Of a stretch of 64,000 nt of DNA, positions 40,595-49,744 are shown one piece after another (the first letter of the stretch is position 1; every line of letters begins with the position of its first letter). The stretch is taken from NCBI GenBank assembly GCA_035544875.1, contig DASZZP010000003.1:1-64000 (forward strand). Direction: 5' to 3'. Source of the DNA: JASLEW01 sp035544875 (lineage in GTDB: Bacteria > Acidobacteriota > Thermoanaerobaculia > Multivoradales > UBA5704). The translations under genes were made by a program, and so were the position numbers. The notes beneath the pieces are model-generated. The model ran no database searches and was not told the DNA's origin. It saw only the letters and a list, made by a program, of their open reading frames with translations.

Positions 40595-42499
40595 ATGCGC
40601 AGCCATATCGGTTGTCTGTTGTCGTTGGCGCTCGCCGCGGGCAGCCTCGGAGCGTCGAGCCCACCGGCCGCGACCCCTCCCACGACGGCCACTCCACCGC
40701 CCCCGGCGGCGCTTGCGTCCGCGCCCGGCGGCGCGGGCGAGGAGCCGCCGGTGCCGCAGGAGTGGCGCACCCGGGCCGAGCTTTCCGGCTTCACAGCGAC
40801 CTCGAGCTACGAGGAGACTCTCGATTTCGTGCGCCGCCTGGTCACCCGGTCGCCTGCCATGCGGCTCAGCTTCTTCGGCAAGTCGGCCGCCGGCCGCCCC
40901 TTGCCGATGGTGGTCGTATCCCGCGAGGGGAGGTTCGAACCCGGGCAGGACCGGCGCGCCGGTGCCGGCGGCGTCCCGGAATCCCGCGCCAAACCGGTGG
41001 TGCTGATCCTCAACGCCATCCACGCCGGCGAGATCGACGGCAAGGATGCCTGTCTCATGTTGCTGCGCGACCTGGCGCTCGGCCGGCACCCCGAGGTGCT
41101 GGAAGCGGCCACTCTTCTCGTCCTACCGATCTACAACGCCGACGGCCACGAGCGAGTCTCGCCCTTCAACCGGCCCAATCAGGACGGTCCCCGCGACGGC
41201 ATGGGGTTTCGCACCAACGCCGCCGGCCTCGACCTCAACCGCGACTTCGTGAAGCTGGCGAGCGAGGAAGCGCGTTCCCTGGTGGGGCTGTTCAACCTCT
41301 GGCGCCCGGAGCTGGTCGTCGACGATCACGTGACCGACGGCTCCGACCACGACTGGGTGCTGACCACCGCCTGGGCCGAAGCGCCGCAGCTGCCCGCCCC
41401 GGTCGACGCCTGGCAGCGCGCCCATCTGGGTGCGGTGCGCGAGGCCACCGCGCGGGCCGGCCATCGCAACGGACCCTACGTCGCGCTGCTCGACCCGTCC
41501 GACCCCGGCAAGGGATTCAGCAGCGTACTCGAGACGCCGCGCTATTCGAGCGGCTATTTCCCGCTGCGCAATCGGCCTTCGGTGCTGATCGAGACCCATT
41601 CCTACAAGCCCTACCGGCTGCGGGTGCTGGCCAATCGCGACTTTCTCCTCGCCCTGCTGCGCGAGATCGGCAGGAACCCGCACGCCCTGGTCGCGGCGGT
41701 GGCGAGCGCCGAGCGGCAGACTGTCGAGCTGGGACGCGCCGCGGCCCCGCCCTCCGAGGTGGTGCTTGCCTTCGAGCCCCAGGAGCCGCCGGACCGGATC
41801 AGCCTGCCGATCTACGCCTGGCATCTCGCGCCTTCGCTGGTCAGCGGCGAGCCGCTGCTGCGTTACGAGCGCGGCAAGGTGCGCGAGATCGAGGTCCCCT
41901 GGGTCCACCTCGTCCGGCCGACCCGCAGCGTGCCGCGGCCGCGCGGCTATCTGGTGCTTCCCGGATGGCCGGCGATCGAGCAGCGCCTGCGCGGTCACGG
42001 CTTGCGCGTGGAGCGCCTGCTGGCGCCGGCCGAGCTCGAGGTCGAGGCTATGCGGCTCAACGACCCACGCTTTTCCCCCACCCCCTACCAGGGCCTCACC
42101 CGAGTGAGCGGCTCGGTCGCCCGCCAGAGCGATCGGCGCCGGCTGCCGGCCGGAACACTCTGGGTCGCGGCCGATCAGCCCGACTTCGAGGTGGCCGTGC
42201 AGCTGCTCGAGCCCGAGGCGCCCGACTCGCTGGTCTCATGGGGCCTGCTGTCGTCCGTCTTCGAGCAGGCCGAGTACATCGAGCCGAGTGGCCTCGAGAA
42301 GCTGGCCGAGCAGATGATCAACGACCCGGCGGTCACCGCCGCCTGGCAGGAGGCGCTCGCCGACCCCCATTTCGCCGCCGACCGCCAGGCGCGCCGGCGC
42401 TGGTGGTACCGGCACACCCCCTATTTCGACGAGCGGGTCGGCCTGCTCCCTTACTTCCGGCTGCTGCAGGCGACGCGGTTCGCCACCGCGCCCTGGTGA
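40595..42499 (+). CDS. secreted M14-family zinc carboxypeptidase
   Basis: 634 residues with an N-terminal signal peptide (residues 1-20). The catalytic domain begins near residue 60 (YEETLDFVRRLVTRSPAMRLSFFGKSAAGRPL). ILNAIHAGEIDGKDA supplies the first zinc ligands (H-x-x-E), LDLNRDFVK the substrate arginine region, and VDDHVTDGSDHDW the third ligand. The C-terminal part (from about 420) is a beta-rich extension. Expected to cleave peptides in the periplasm or outside the cell. Confidence 0.88.
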   Translation: MRSHIGCLLSLALAAGSLGASSPPAATPPTTATPPPPAALASAPGGAGEEPPVPQEWRTRAELSGFTATSSYEETLDFVRRLVTRSPAMRLSFFGKSAAGRPLPMVVVSREGRFEPGQDRRAGAGGVPESRAKPVVLILNAIHAGEIDGKDACLMLLRDLALGRHPEVLEAATLLVLPIYNADGHERVSPFNRPNQDGPRDGMGFRTNAAGLDLNRDFVKLASEEARSLVGLFNLWRPELVVDDHVTDGSDHDWVLTTAWAEAPQLPAPVDAWQRAHLGAVREATARAGHRNGPYVALLDPSDPGKGFSSVLETPRYSSGYFPLRNRPSVLIETHSYKPYRLRVLANRDFLLALLREIGRNPHALVAAVASAERQTVELGRAAAPPSEVVLAFEPQEPPDRISLPIYAWHLAPSLVSGEPLLRYERGKVREIEVPWVHLVRPTRSVPRPRGYLVLPGWPAIEQRLRGHGLRVERLLAPAELEVEAMRLNDPRFSPTPYQGLTRVSGSVARQSDRRRLPAGTLWVAADQPDFEVAVQLLEPEAPDSLVSWGLLSSVFEQAEYIEPSGLEKLAEQMINDPAVTAAWQEALADPHFAADRQARRRWWYRHTPYFDERVGLLPYFRLLQATRFATAPW

Positions 42500-42530
42500 A
42501 ATCCTAGGTGCGTTACGGCGACCCCGATGC

Positions 42531-42655
42531 ATGAAACGGCGCTGCGATGTGGCGGTGGAGGCCTACTCGAAGCATCGATCGGATCGCCCCCCGCAACCCC
42601 TCGATCCCCTTCCCACCCCTCCGGGGGGGAAGGGGACGCCCCCTCCCCTGGCGCA
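42531..42655 (+). repeat. interspersed repeat, copy A (125-bp core)
   Basis: By eye 124 of 125 bases match 60848-60972. The unit carries a stem, CCCCTTCCC ... GGGAAGGGG (about 42607-42636), whose loop has its own C/G pairing. It sits between the stop of the peptidase gene and the stop of the response regulator, so it may also end transcription. The sequence before 42531 matches copy B only loosely. Confidence 0.85.
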
Positions 42656-42676
42656 AGAACCAGTTTTCGTTTTGAC

Positions 42677-43326
42677 TCAGCCGAGCAGGCCGCGGCGCGC
42701 GGCGTAGCGCACCAGCTCGGCGGTGTTGTGGACGCCGAGCTTCTCCATGATCCGGGTGCGGTGGTTGTCGGCGGTCTTGAAGCGGATGCCGAGCGCCTTG
42801 GCCACCTCCTTGGTGGTGCGGCCCTCGACGACCAGGTGGAAGACCTCGCGCTCGCGCGCGGTCAGCGCGCCGTAAGGGCCGATTTCCCGTTCGGGCGAGC
42901 GGAACTGCTCGGCCAGCACCTTGGCCGCTTGCGGGCCGAAGTAGCCGCTGCCGGCGGCGAGCGCCTTGACCGCCGCCAGCAGCTCCGAGGCGGCGCTGTC
43001 CTTGACCAGATAGCCCGCGGCACCCTCGCGCACCAGGTGCAGCACGTACTCCTCCTCGTCATGGACGGTGAGCACCAGCACCTTGGTCGCCGGCAGCTTG
43101 GCGTGAATCCGCCGCACGGCTTCGAGCCCGGAGAGGCGCGGCATGCTGATGTCGAGCAGCGCCACGTCGGGACGGTGCGCTCGGCCAGCTCCACAGCCTC
43201 GAGGCCGTCGGCCGCTTCCGCCACCACCTCGCACTCGCCGCTGGCTCCGAGCAGGCTGACCAGCCCCTGGCGCACCACGGTATGGTCGTCGGCGACCAGC
43301 ACCCGGATCAATCCGGGCACACTCAA
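42677..43326 (-). pseudogene. NarL/FixJ-type response regulator, frameshifted
   Basis: The receiver domain begins in one frame (IRVLVADDHTVVRQGLVSLL ... GLEAVELAER, from TTG 43326) and continues in another (RPDVALLDISMPRLSGLEAV, phosphoacceptor D at about 54). A single missing base around 43176-43180 (GAGCG/CACCGT) explains this. The rest is intact: KDSAASELLAAVKALAAG, then LTAREREVFHLVVEGRTTKEVAKALGI, a LuxR helix-turn-helix. If the gap is a sequencing error the gene is a normal regulator. It is coupled to the histidine kinase by a TTGA overlap. Confidence 0.85.
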
Positions 43327-44342
43327 CCGCTCCCGCCGGCCGGGGAAGCCGCCCGCGCCAGCGGCACCTCCACCTTCAAGGTCGTGCCCTGTCCCGGGGC
43401 AGCGAGCACGCGGCAGCGGCCGCCGAACAGCTCGACGCGATCGCGGATGCCGCGCAGGCCGGAGCCGCTCTCGCTCGCCGCGGAGCCGAGAACGACCGCC
43501 GGCTCGAAACCGGCGCCGGCGTCGGAGACGCGGAGCGCCAGCAGGCTGCCGGAACGCCGCAACTCGAGCGAGGCCGCGCTGACGCCGGAGTGCTTGAGAA
43601 CGTTGGTCAGCGCCTCCTGAGCGACGCGGAAGATCAGGGTCTCGAGGTCAGGGTCCAGGCGCCCTTCGAGCCCGTCGCAGGCGAGCTGCACCTGTAACCC
43701 GGGGCCTTCGCGCAGGGTGCGAGCCAGCCAACGCAGCGCCGGGCCGAGGCCGAGATCGTCGAGGATCGCCGGCCGCAGCAGCCGGGATAGCTCGCGGGTC
43801 TCGTACAGCAGCCTTCCCGCCAGCTCGGCCGCCCCGGCGAGACGCACCCGCAAGCCCCGGCCATCGGCCACTCCTTCGCCGCCGGCGCCGCTCTCACCCC
43901 TCGCGGCGGCGGCGGCAGCCCCGTCTCCGCCCTCTCCGCCCACCTGGCGCTCCAGCATCTCGAGCTCGTTCTTGAGCGCGGTCAGGTTCTGGCCGAGGCC
44001 GTCGTGGAGCTCACGCGCCAGGCGCCGGCGCTCCTCTTCCTGGACCTTCCAGACCGCCTTGGCGAGACGGCGGAAGCGCTGCTCGCTCTCGATGAGCTGC
44101 TGCAACAGCTGCTGGTTGTCGCGGTTGATCTGCCGCACCCGCTCCACGACTTCGCGCACTGCCGCCGTGGCACTCTCTTCGGGCAGGGGGGTGAGATCCG
44201 CGTCCGGCCGGGGGCTTGCCGGCGCCGGCCGCCGTTGCAGCCGATCATTTGACGCCGGCTGACGCTGCAGTCGCTTGTTCGACGCCGCTTGACCCTGTAG
44301 CCGGCTAGTGCGCGCCGGCCGCGGGATGGGAGTATTGGCCAA
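43323..44342 (-). CDS. sensor histidine kinase, HisKA_3 (NarX/DegS) type
   Basis: 339 residues from TTG 44342, with GGAGG nine bases upstream. There is no membrane segment, so it is cytoplasmic. Three ten-residue near-repeats (RLQGQAASNK, RLQRQPASND, RLQRRPAPAS) occupy residues 14-45. A coiled coil (60-110) leads to RRLARELHDGLGQNLTALKNELE with the phospho-accepting His, and the ATPase domain has EALTNVLKHSG, DAGAGFEP and GSGLRGIRDRVELFGG. It phosphorylates the following response regulator. Overlaps the TPR gene by 38 bp. Confidence 0.9.
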   Translation of the reverse strand: MANTPIPRPARTSRLQGQAASNKRLQRQPASNDRLQRRPAPASPRPDADLTPLPEESATAAVREVVERVRQINRDNQQLLQQLIESEQRFRRLAKAVWKVQEEERRRLARELHDGLGQNLTALKNELEMLERQVGGEGGDGAAAAAARGESGAGGEGVADGRGLRVRLAGAAELAGRLLYETRELSRLLRPAILDDLGLGPALRWLARTLREGPGLQVQLACDGLEGRLDPDLETLIFRVAQEALTNVLKHSGVSAASLELRRSGSLLALRVSDAGAGFEPAVVLGSAASESGSGLRGIRDRVELFGGRCRVLAAPGQGTTLKVEVPLARAASPAGGSG

Positions 44343-46062
44343 TTTCTTTGACCTCCGCGAGAGTCTCGAACGCCGCCCGCTGCTCGGGCGTCAGGTCGCG
44401 GCGCAGCCGCTGCAGCTCCTGAGCGGCACGCTGCTTCTCGGCGGCCGCCTCGGCCGCCTGCGCCGAGTCATCGCGCGCCGCGAGCGCCTTCGCCAGCAGC
44501 AGGTGCAGGCGGTAGGCGCCGGCATAGGGGCCGGCCGCGGCGGCGAGCCCGAGGCTGCGCCGCGCCGCTTGCTCGGCGGCCGCCGGCTGCCCACCGGCGA
44601 GCTCTGCGCCGGCCAGCCCTTCGCAGGCACGCAACAAAATGGGCAGGTGACCGAGCCGCTCGACATCCGCGACCGCCGCGCGCAGCCGCGTGAGCTCGCC
44701 GCGGCGGCCGCCGGCGGCTGCCAGCGCCTCGCCCAGGCGCGCCCGCAGGCGCGCCACGACGCTGTGGCTCGCCGCCGCCAGCCCGTCCGCACGCGCGAAG
44801 GACGCCTGGGCGGCGGCGAGATCGCCCCGCCGCAGGCTCCATTCGCCGCGCAGACTCTGCAGGTCGGCCAGCTGTTCGCTGTTGACCTCGGGCGCCGCTC
44901 GCTTGCCGAGCGGCGCGAGCAGCGCTTCGGCCGCCGGCTGCATGCCGAGCTCGCCCAGGGTCTCGGCCTCGAAGAGGGTGAATTCGGTTTCGCACCGCGA
45001 GTCGCCGAGCTCGCGCACCAGCGCCAGCGCTTCGCCGTAGGAGGCGAGCGCCGCCGGGTAGCGCCCCTCGAGCTGCGCCACCCGCCCGAGGTTGCCCAGG
45101 GAGACCGCCACCGCGGCCTTGTTCCCCAGCTGGCGGCTCTCGCCCAGGGTGCCCAGGAACGACTTGAGCGCCGCCTCCCACTTGCCTTGCACGAGCTGCA
45201 GCTGGCCGATGCTCTGAGTCGCTTCGACCATCCCCTCGCGGTCGCCGGCCGCCTGGTGCAGCGCCAGCGCCTGCTGCCAGTAGACCATCGCGTTGTCGTA
45301 CTCGCCGAGCAGCAGGTAGGCGTAGCCGACGTTGTTCAAGCTCTGCGCCAGGGTCAGCCGGTCGCCCAGGTCGCGGCGCAGCTGGAGGGCGTGACGGTAG
45401 GCGTCGAGAGCCCGGTCGTAGCGCCCGCGCTCCTCCTCGAGGCCGCCAAAGGCGTTGTACAGCTCGGCGATGCCGGCGGTGTCTCCGATCTGGCGCAATA
45501 GGCCGAGTGCGCGCTCGAGGTCGCGCTCGGCGTCGGCATAAGAGCCGCGGGCCAGGGCCAGTGTCGCGAGGTTCTTCAGGCTGGTGGCGTAGCCCCGCTG
45601 ATCGCCGATGCGCTGGCGCACCGCCGCCGCCTGGCGATAACTGTCCGCGGCGCGCTCCAGGTCGCCCAGCTGCTGGTAGGCGACGCCCATGGCGTTCCAG
45701 ACGTCGGCCTTGCCCTGCTCGCTCCCCAGGCGGTTCTGCACCACCAGGGCGTGGACCAGCGGCTCGTCGATCGCCCGCTTGGGATCGCCCTTCTGGATCG
45801 TGTACTTGCCGAGCAAGAACCAGGCGCGGGGATGGTTCGGGTCGAGCCGCACCACCTCGCGCAGGGTGGCGATTGCGGCCTCAAGATCGCCCAGCTGGCC
45901 GCAGGCCTCCGCCAGCTCGAGCCGCGCCTCGAGATCTTGCGGGTAGGCCTCGAGCAGCTGGCGCAGGATGTCGCGCGCCAGCTCCGGCTTGCCTTCGAGC
46001 AACGCCTCCTGGGCCCGCGCATCGTAGGCGAGGCGGCTGCGCGCGCCGCCGAGCGTCGCCAC
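44305..46062 (-). CDS. TPR-repeat protein, probably 5'-truncated
   Basis: 585 residues from GTG 46062, but the frame stays open and TPR-like to 46128 (VAPAAYQSLGYTEQAHG) where a TAA (46129-46131) cuts it, so the true start is probably missing. At least ten TPR units are visible (NAMGVAYQQLGDLERAADSY, NNVGYAYLLLGEYDNAMVYW). The architecture with a YAGAYRLHLLLAKALAARDD end is that of the C-terminal halves of acidobacterial Ser/Thr kinases with TPRs. A kinase domain would lie upstream, but the DNA there is unrelated. It is likely a scaffold next to the two-component pair. Confidence 0.75.
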   Translation of the reverse strand: MATLGGARSRLAYDARAQEALLEGKPELARDILRQLLEAYPQDLEARLELAEACGQLGDLEAAIATLREVVRLDPNHPRAWFLLGKYTIQKGDPKRAIDEPLVHALVVQNRLGSEQGKADVWNAMGVAYQQLGDLERAADSYRQAAAVRQRIGDQRGYATSLKNLATLALARGSYADAERDLERALGLLRQIGDTAGIAELYNAFGGLEEERGRYDRALDAYRHALQLRRDLGDRLTLAQSLNNVGYAYLLLGEYDNAMVYWQQALALHQAAGDREGMVEATQSIGQLQLVQGKWEAALKSFLGTLGESRQLGNKAAVAVSLGNLGRVAQLEGRYPAALASYGEALALVRELGDSRCETEFTLFEAETLGELGMQPAAEALLAPLGKRAAPEVNSEQLADLQSLRGEWSLRRGDLAAAQASFARADGLAAASHSVVARLRARLGEALAAAGGRRGELTRLRAAVADVERLGHLPILLRACEGLAGAELAGGQPAAAEQAARRSLGLAAAAGPYAGAYRLHLLLAKALAARDDSAQAAEAAAEKQRAAQELQRLRRDLTPEQRAAFETLAEVKEIGQYSHPAAGAH

Positions 46063-46114
46063 CGCGCGCGCCGCCGCGCCATGAGCCTGCTCCGTGTAGC
46101 CGAGGCTCTGGTAG

Positions 46115-46666
46115 GCGGCCGGAGCGACTTATTCCTGGTCGATCGCCAACGGTTCGATCACCGACGGCGCCGGCACCCGGCAGATCACTTTCACCGCCGG
46201 CTCCTCGGGGCCGGTGACCCTCCAGGTCCAGGTGCAATCGAGCGGCGGCTGCAGCAACACCAGCAGCCTGGTCATTCCCGCCGGCTGGAGCTTCTACACC
46301 ATCGCCCCCTGCCGGCTGGTCGACACCAGGCAAACCCTCGGCACCTACGGCGGCCCCGCACTGCAAGGCGGCACCGAGCGCGCCTTCCCGGTCAACGGGC
46401 ACCGCGGCATCCCCGCCGACGCCCAGGCGGTGGCGCTCATCGTCACGGTCCTCAACTCGACGGCCGCCGGCGACCTCCAGCTCTACCCGTCCGGCATTCC
46501 CGCGCCGAACGCCTCGGCGATCAGTTTCCAGGCCGGGGTAGTGCGGGCCAACAACGCCGTCATAGGTCTGATCGGCAATCCATTCGGCAGCCTGACCGTG
46601 CTGGCCGACATCTCCGGCAGCGACACGACCGACCTCATCATCGACGTCAGCGGCTACTTCAAGTAG
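46115..46666 (+). pseudogene. 3' fragment of a large secreted protein
   Basis: The frame opens after a TAG (46112-46114) and reads GATYSWSIANGSITDGAGT, an Ig/PKD-like strand pair that in related proteins is preceded by many such domains. It continues to FYTIAPCRLVDTRQTL ... VRANNAVIGLIG ... LIIDVSGYFK and a stop. The last 125 residues are the same domain type as residues 1095-1220 of the FG-GAP protein at 2195. No start codon or signal peptide: the N-terminal part is absent. Confidence 0.75.
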
Positions 46667-46737
46667 GAACCCCAGGGCGGCGGCGGGCACCCTGGACACC
46701 TGCCGCCGCGGCCTGCCCTTTGATAGGTTCCTGTCGC

Positions 46738-47163
46738 CTACCGGCGGTCGTAGGGGATGATGTGTTCCCACTCGCTGGCATCGGAGCGGGCGACGACGGC
46801 GACCACCGGTTCGGTGTCGCTGAGGTTCTTGACCTCGTGGGGCACGCCTGGCTCGATGAAGATGAAGTCGCCGGCGGCGTTGTCAATCGCCTTTTTGAGG
46901 CCGGCGCCATACTCGTGGCGCACGCGGCCGGCGAGGATGTAGAGCATCACCTCGAAATCGACGTGGATGTGGGCGTAGGCGACGCCGCCCGGCGGGATCG
47001 TTGCCACGTTGAGCGACAGCTTGCGGGCGCTGACGTTCTTGGCCGACAGGCCGGTCTTGTAACGGATGCCGTTCCAGTCGCGGCAGGTGCCGCTGCCGCG
47101 AATGACCAAGATCCCCTCGCCGCCCTCGACCCGTTGCCAGTCCTCGTGCTCGCTCTCGGACAC
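46738..47163 (-). CDS. cupin-domain protein
   Basis: 141 residues. A single cupin: PPGGVAYAHIHVDFEVMLYILAGRVRHEYG (metal ligands H, H, E) and GDFIFIEPGVPHEVKNLSD (final H). Small-molecule or redox role unknown. It begins 12 bp after the E2 gene of the dehydrogenase operon and is probably its last member. Confidence 0.88.
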   Translation of the reverse strand: MSESEHEDWQRVEGGEGILVIRGSGTCRDWNGIRYKTGLSAKNVSARKLSLNVATIPPGGVAYAHIHVDFEVMLYILAGRVRHEYGAGLKKAIDNAAGDFIFIEPGVPHEVKNLSDTEPVVAVVARSDASEWEHIIPYDRR

Positions 47164-47175
47164 CGCAACCTCTCT

Positions 47176-48744
47176 CTATGAATAGGGCTCCAACTCGGTC
47201 CAGGTGTCGTGCTCGAGGGTCTTCTTGACGTCGATCATGAAGCGGTCGGCGTCGGCGCCGTCGACCAGGCGGTGGTCGTAGGTGATGCCGAAGTAGGCCA
47301 TGGTCTTGATCGCCAGCGTATCGTTGCCGTCCTCGTCGGTGACCACGATGGGCCTTTTCTCCACGGCGCCGATGCCCAGGATCGCGACCTGCGGCTGGTT
47401 GATGATCGGCGTGCCCCAGAGGCTGCCGAAGACTCCCGGATTGGTGATGGTGAAGGTGCCGCCCTGGACCTCCTCGGGCCTGAGTTTCTTGTTGCGCGCC
47501 CGGTCCGCGAGGTCGTTGGCGGTCTTGGCGAGCCCCACCAGGTTGAGCTGATCGGCGTGCTTGATGACCGGCACGATCAGCCCGTGGCCCAGGTCGACAG
47601 CCATCCCGAGGTTGATGTCGTTCTTGTAGACGATGTTGGTGCCGTCGATCGAGGCGTTGACCTTGCGGTGGGCCTTGAGCGCGTTGACCACCGCCTTGAA
47701 GATGAACGGCATGTAGGTGAGCTTGGTGCCCTCCTTGCGCGCGAAACCCTCCTTGGCCCGGACGCGGGCGCGGGCAACGCGCGACATGTCCATGTGGAAG
47801 ACCGTCGTCACGTGCGCCGACGTGGCCTTCGAGTAGACCATGTGGGCGGCGGTGATCTGCCGGATCTTCGACATCGGCTCGATCTCGACGTTCTCTCCCT
47901 CGACGTAGGCGGGGACCGCGAAGCCGCCGGTCGGGCGCTGTGCCGGCGCGGCGGCCGCGGTGGCCGCAGCAGGCGTCGGCCGAGGCGCCGGGGGCGTTGG
48001 GGCGGCAGCGGCAGGCGCGGGCGCCGGCGCCAACGCCGGGGCGGGCCGCTCCCGGCGCTGCTCGAGGTAGGCGAGGATGTCGTTCTTGGTCACCCGGCCG
48101 TGCGCGCCGGTGCCGGCAACCTCTTGCAGGTCGACCCCCTCCTTGGCCGCGATGTTGCGCACCAGCGGGCTCGAAAACTTGCGCAGCCTCTCTTCTTCGC
48201 TCTGCTCGCCCGCCGCGGGGCGCGATTCCCCCGCCTCCGGCGTCCCCGCCTGGGGGGGCGGGGCCGGCCCCTGGGGAGCGTCTTCGGCGGCTTTCGCCTG
48301 GCCGGCCGGCTCGGTGGCTGCCGCCGCCTCGCCCCCTGCGGCTGGGGCGGGCGGAGCTGGCGCCGCGCGCTCTTGCGGGGGCGGCGCCTCGGAGGGAGCG
48401 GCGACTGGAGCGGCGGCGGCCGCGGGCTGAGCCCCGGCCGGCGCGGCAGCGGCGGGGGCTGCCGCAGGCTCGGCAGCGGCCGGCTCGGCGGCGGCCGGCT
48501 GGGCACCGGCCTCACCAATCAGCGCGACGACCTGGTTGACCGGCACGGTCTCGCCTTCCTTGCTCTTGATCTCGAGCAGGACGCCGGCGGCCGGGCTCGG
48601 GATCTCGGCGTCGACCTTATCGGTCGAGATCTCGAACAGCGGCTGGTCCCGCGCCACCGTGTCACCCACCTTGACCAGCCATTTGGTGATCGTCCCCTCG
48701 GCGATCGACTCCCCCATCTGCGGCATCACCACTTCCGTTGCCAT
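47176..48744 (-). CDS. 2-oxoacid dehydrogenase E2 component (dihydrolipoyl acyltransferase)
   Basis: 522 residues. Lipoyl domain with the target lysine in FEISTDKVDAEIPSP (about residue 43); a long alanine/proline-rich linker (80-185); peripheral subunit-binding domain (SPLVRNIAAKEGVDLQEVAGTG...GRVTKNDILAYLEQR); a second Ala/Pro linker; and the catalytic domain from about 285 ending DHRLVDGADADRFMIDVKKTLE with the H-x-x-x-D-G motif. It transfers the acyl group to CoA. Whether pyruvate or branched-chain acids are used is not clear from sequence. Confidence 0.93.
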   Translation of the reverse strand: MATEVVMPQMGESIAEGTITKWLVKVGDTVARDQPLFEISTDKVDAEIPSPAAGVLLEIKSKEGETVPVNQVVALIGEAGAQPAAAEPAAAEPAAAPAAAAPAGAQPAAAAAPVAAPSEAPPPQERAAPAPPAPAAGGEAAAATEPAGQAKAAEDAPQGPAPPPQAGTPEAGESRPAAGEQSEEERLRKFSSPLVRNIAAKEGVDLQEVAGTGAHGRVTKNDILAYLEQRRERPAPALAPAPAPAAAAPTPPAPRPTPAAATAAAAPAQRPTGGFAVPAYVEGENVEIEPMSKIRQITAAHMVYSKATSAHVTTVFHMDMSRVARARVRAKEGFARKEGTKLTYMPFIFKAVVNALKAHRKVNASIDGTNIVYKNDINLGMAVDLGHGLIVPVIKHADQLNLVGLAKTANDLADRARNKKLRPEEVQGGTFTITNPGVFGSLWGTPIINQPQVAILGIGAVEKRPIVVTDEDGNDTLAIKTMAYFGITYDHRLVDGADADRFMIDVKKTLEHDTWTELEPYS

Positions 48745-48769
48745 AAGCTCTCCGTGTCCGGTTCTCAGA

Positions 48770-49744
48770 TCAGTAGCCAGCCAGCTCGCGCACCCGCTCG
48801 ACTAGCTTCTCGACGTTCGGCAGATAGAACTCCTCGAGGGTGGGGCTATACGGCACCGGAGTATCGGGGCAGCACAGCCGCATGACCGGGGCGTCGAGCC
48901 AGGCGAAGCCGCGCTCGGCGATCCGCGCCGTCACCTCGCCGGCCACCGATCCGGTCAGCTGCTCCTCGGTCAGGACGATTACCTTGTTGGTCTTGCGCAC
49001 CGTCGCGATGATCGCCTCTTCGTCGAGCGGCTTGACGGTGCGGAGGTCCAGGATTTCGAGGTCGATGCCCTCCGCGGCGAGGCGGTCGGCGGCCTCGAGG
49101 GCCAGGTGCAGCATAGCACCGTAGGTGATGACCGAAAGGTCGCGCCCGGCCCGCGCCAGGCGGGCCTGCCCGATCGGCACCACCCCGTCGCCCGCCGGCA
49201 GCTCCTCCTTGATCCGGCGATAGAGGTACTTGTGCTCGAAGAAGAGCACCGGATTGGGGTCGCGGATCGCCGCCTTGAGCAACCCGCGGGCATCGGCGGC
49301 GGTGCCCGGGGCGACGATCTTGAGCCCCGGGGTGTGCTGGAAGTACGACTCGGGGTTCTGGCTGTGGAAGGCCGAGCCGTGGACGTTGCCGCCCGCTGGT
49401 CCGCGGATGACCAGCGGCACCTTCTGCCCCCAGCGGTAGTGGTTGGGGCCGGCGAAGTTGATGATCTGGTTGAAGGCGCAAGAGATGAAGTCGATGAACT
49501 GCATCTCCACGATCGGCAGCATCCCCATCATCGCGGCGCCGATCGCCGCCCCGACCATCGCCGATTCGCTGATCGGCGTGTCGATCACCCGCTCGGGCCC
49601 GAAACGCTCGAGCATGCCCGCGGTGACCCGAAAAGGGCCGCCATAGGTGCCGACGTCCTGGCCGAGTAGGAAGACGCGCGGGTCGCGCTCCATCTCCTCC
49701 CACATCGCCTGGCGGATGGCCTCGAGGTAGGTGACCACGCTCAT
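48770..49744 (-). CDS. 2-oxoacid dehydrogenase E1 component, beta subunit
   Basis: 324 residues. GQDVGTYGGPFRVT, DTPISESAMVGAAIGAA and MQFIDFISCAFNQI are the transketolase-like thiamine-binding regions, and KVIVLTEEQLTGSVAGEV starts the C-terminal domain. Forms the heterotetrameric E1 with the alpha subunit. ATG overlaps the alpha stop by four bases. Confidence 0.95.
   Translation of the reverse strand: MSVVTYLEAIRQAMWEEMERDPRVFLLGQDVGTYGGPFRVTAGMLERFGPERVIDTPISESAMVGAAIGAAMMGMLPIVEMQFIDFISCAFNQIINFAGPNHYRWGQKVPLVIRGPAGGNVHGSAFHSQNPESYFQHTPGLKIVAPGTAADARGLLKAAIRDPNPVLFFEHKYLYRRIKEELPAGDGVVPIGQARLARAGRDLSVITYGAMLHLALEAADRLAAEGIDLEILDLRTVKPLDEEAIIATVRKTNKVIVLTEEQLTGSVAGEVTARIAERGFAWLDAPVMRLCCPDTPVPYSPTLEEFYLPNVEKLVERVRELAGY

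Noticed and set aside
42677..43234. Response regulator annotated as a complete 185-residue protein
   Set aside because: It would lack the first half of the receiver domain, which is present in the other frame; a frameshift explains both.
46672..46712. Terminator hairpin after the secreted-protein fragment
   Set aside because: Only short, interrupted pairing and no T-run; too weak to list.
47209..48885. 558-codon plus-strand frame opposite E2
   Set aside because: Shadow of the E2 gene; low-complexity glycine/arginine.
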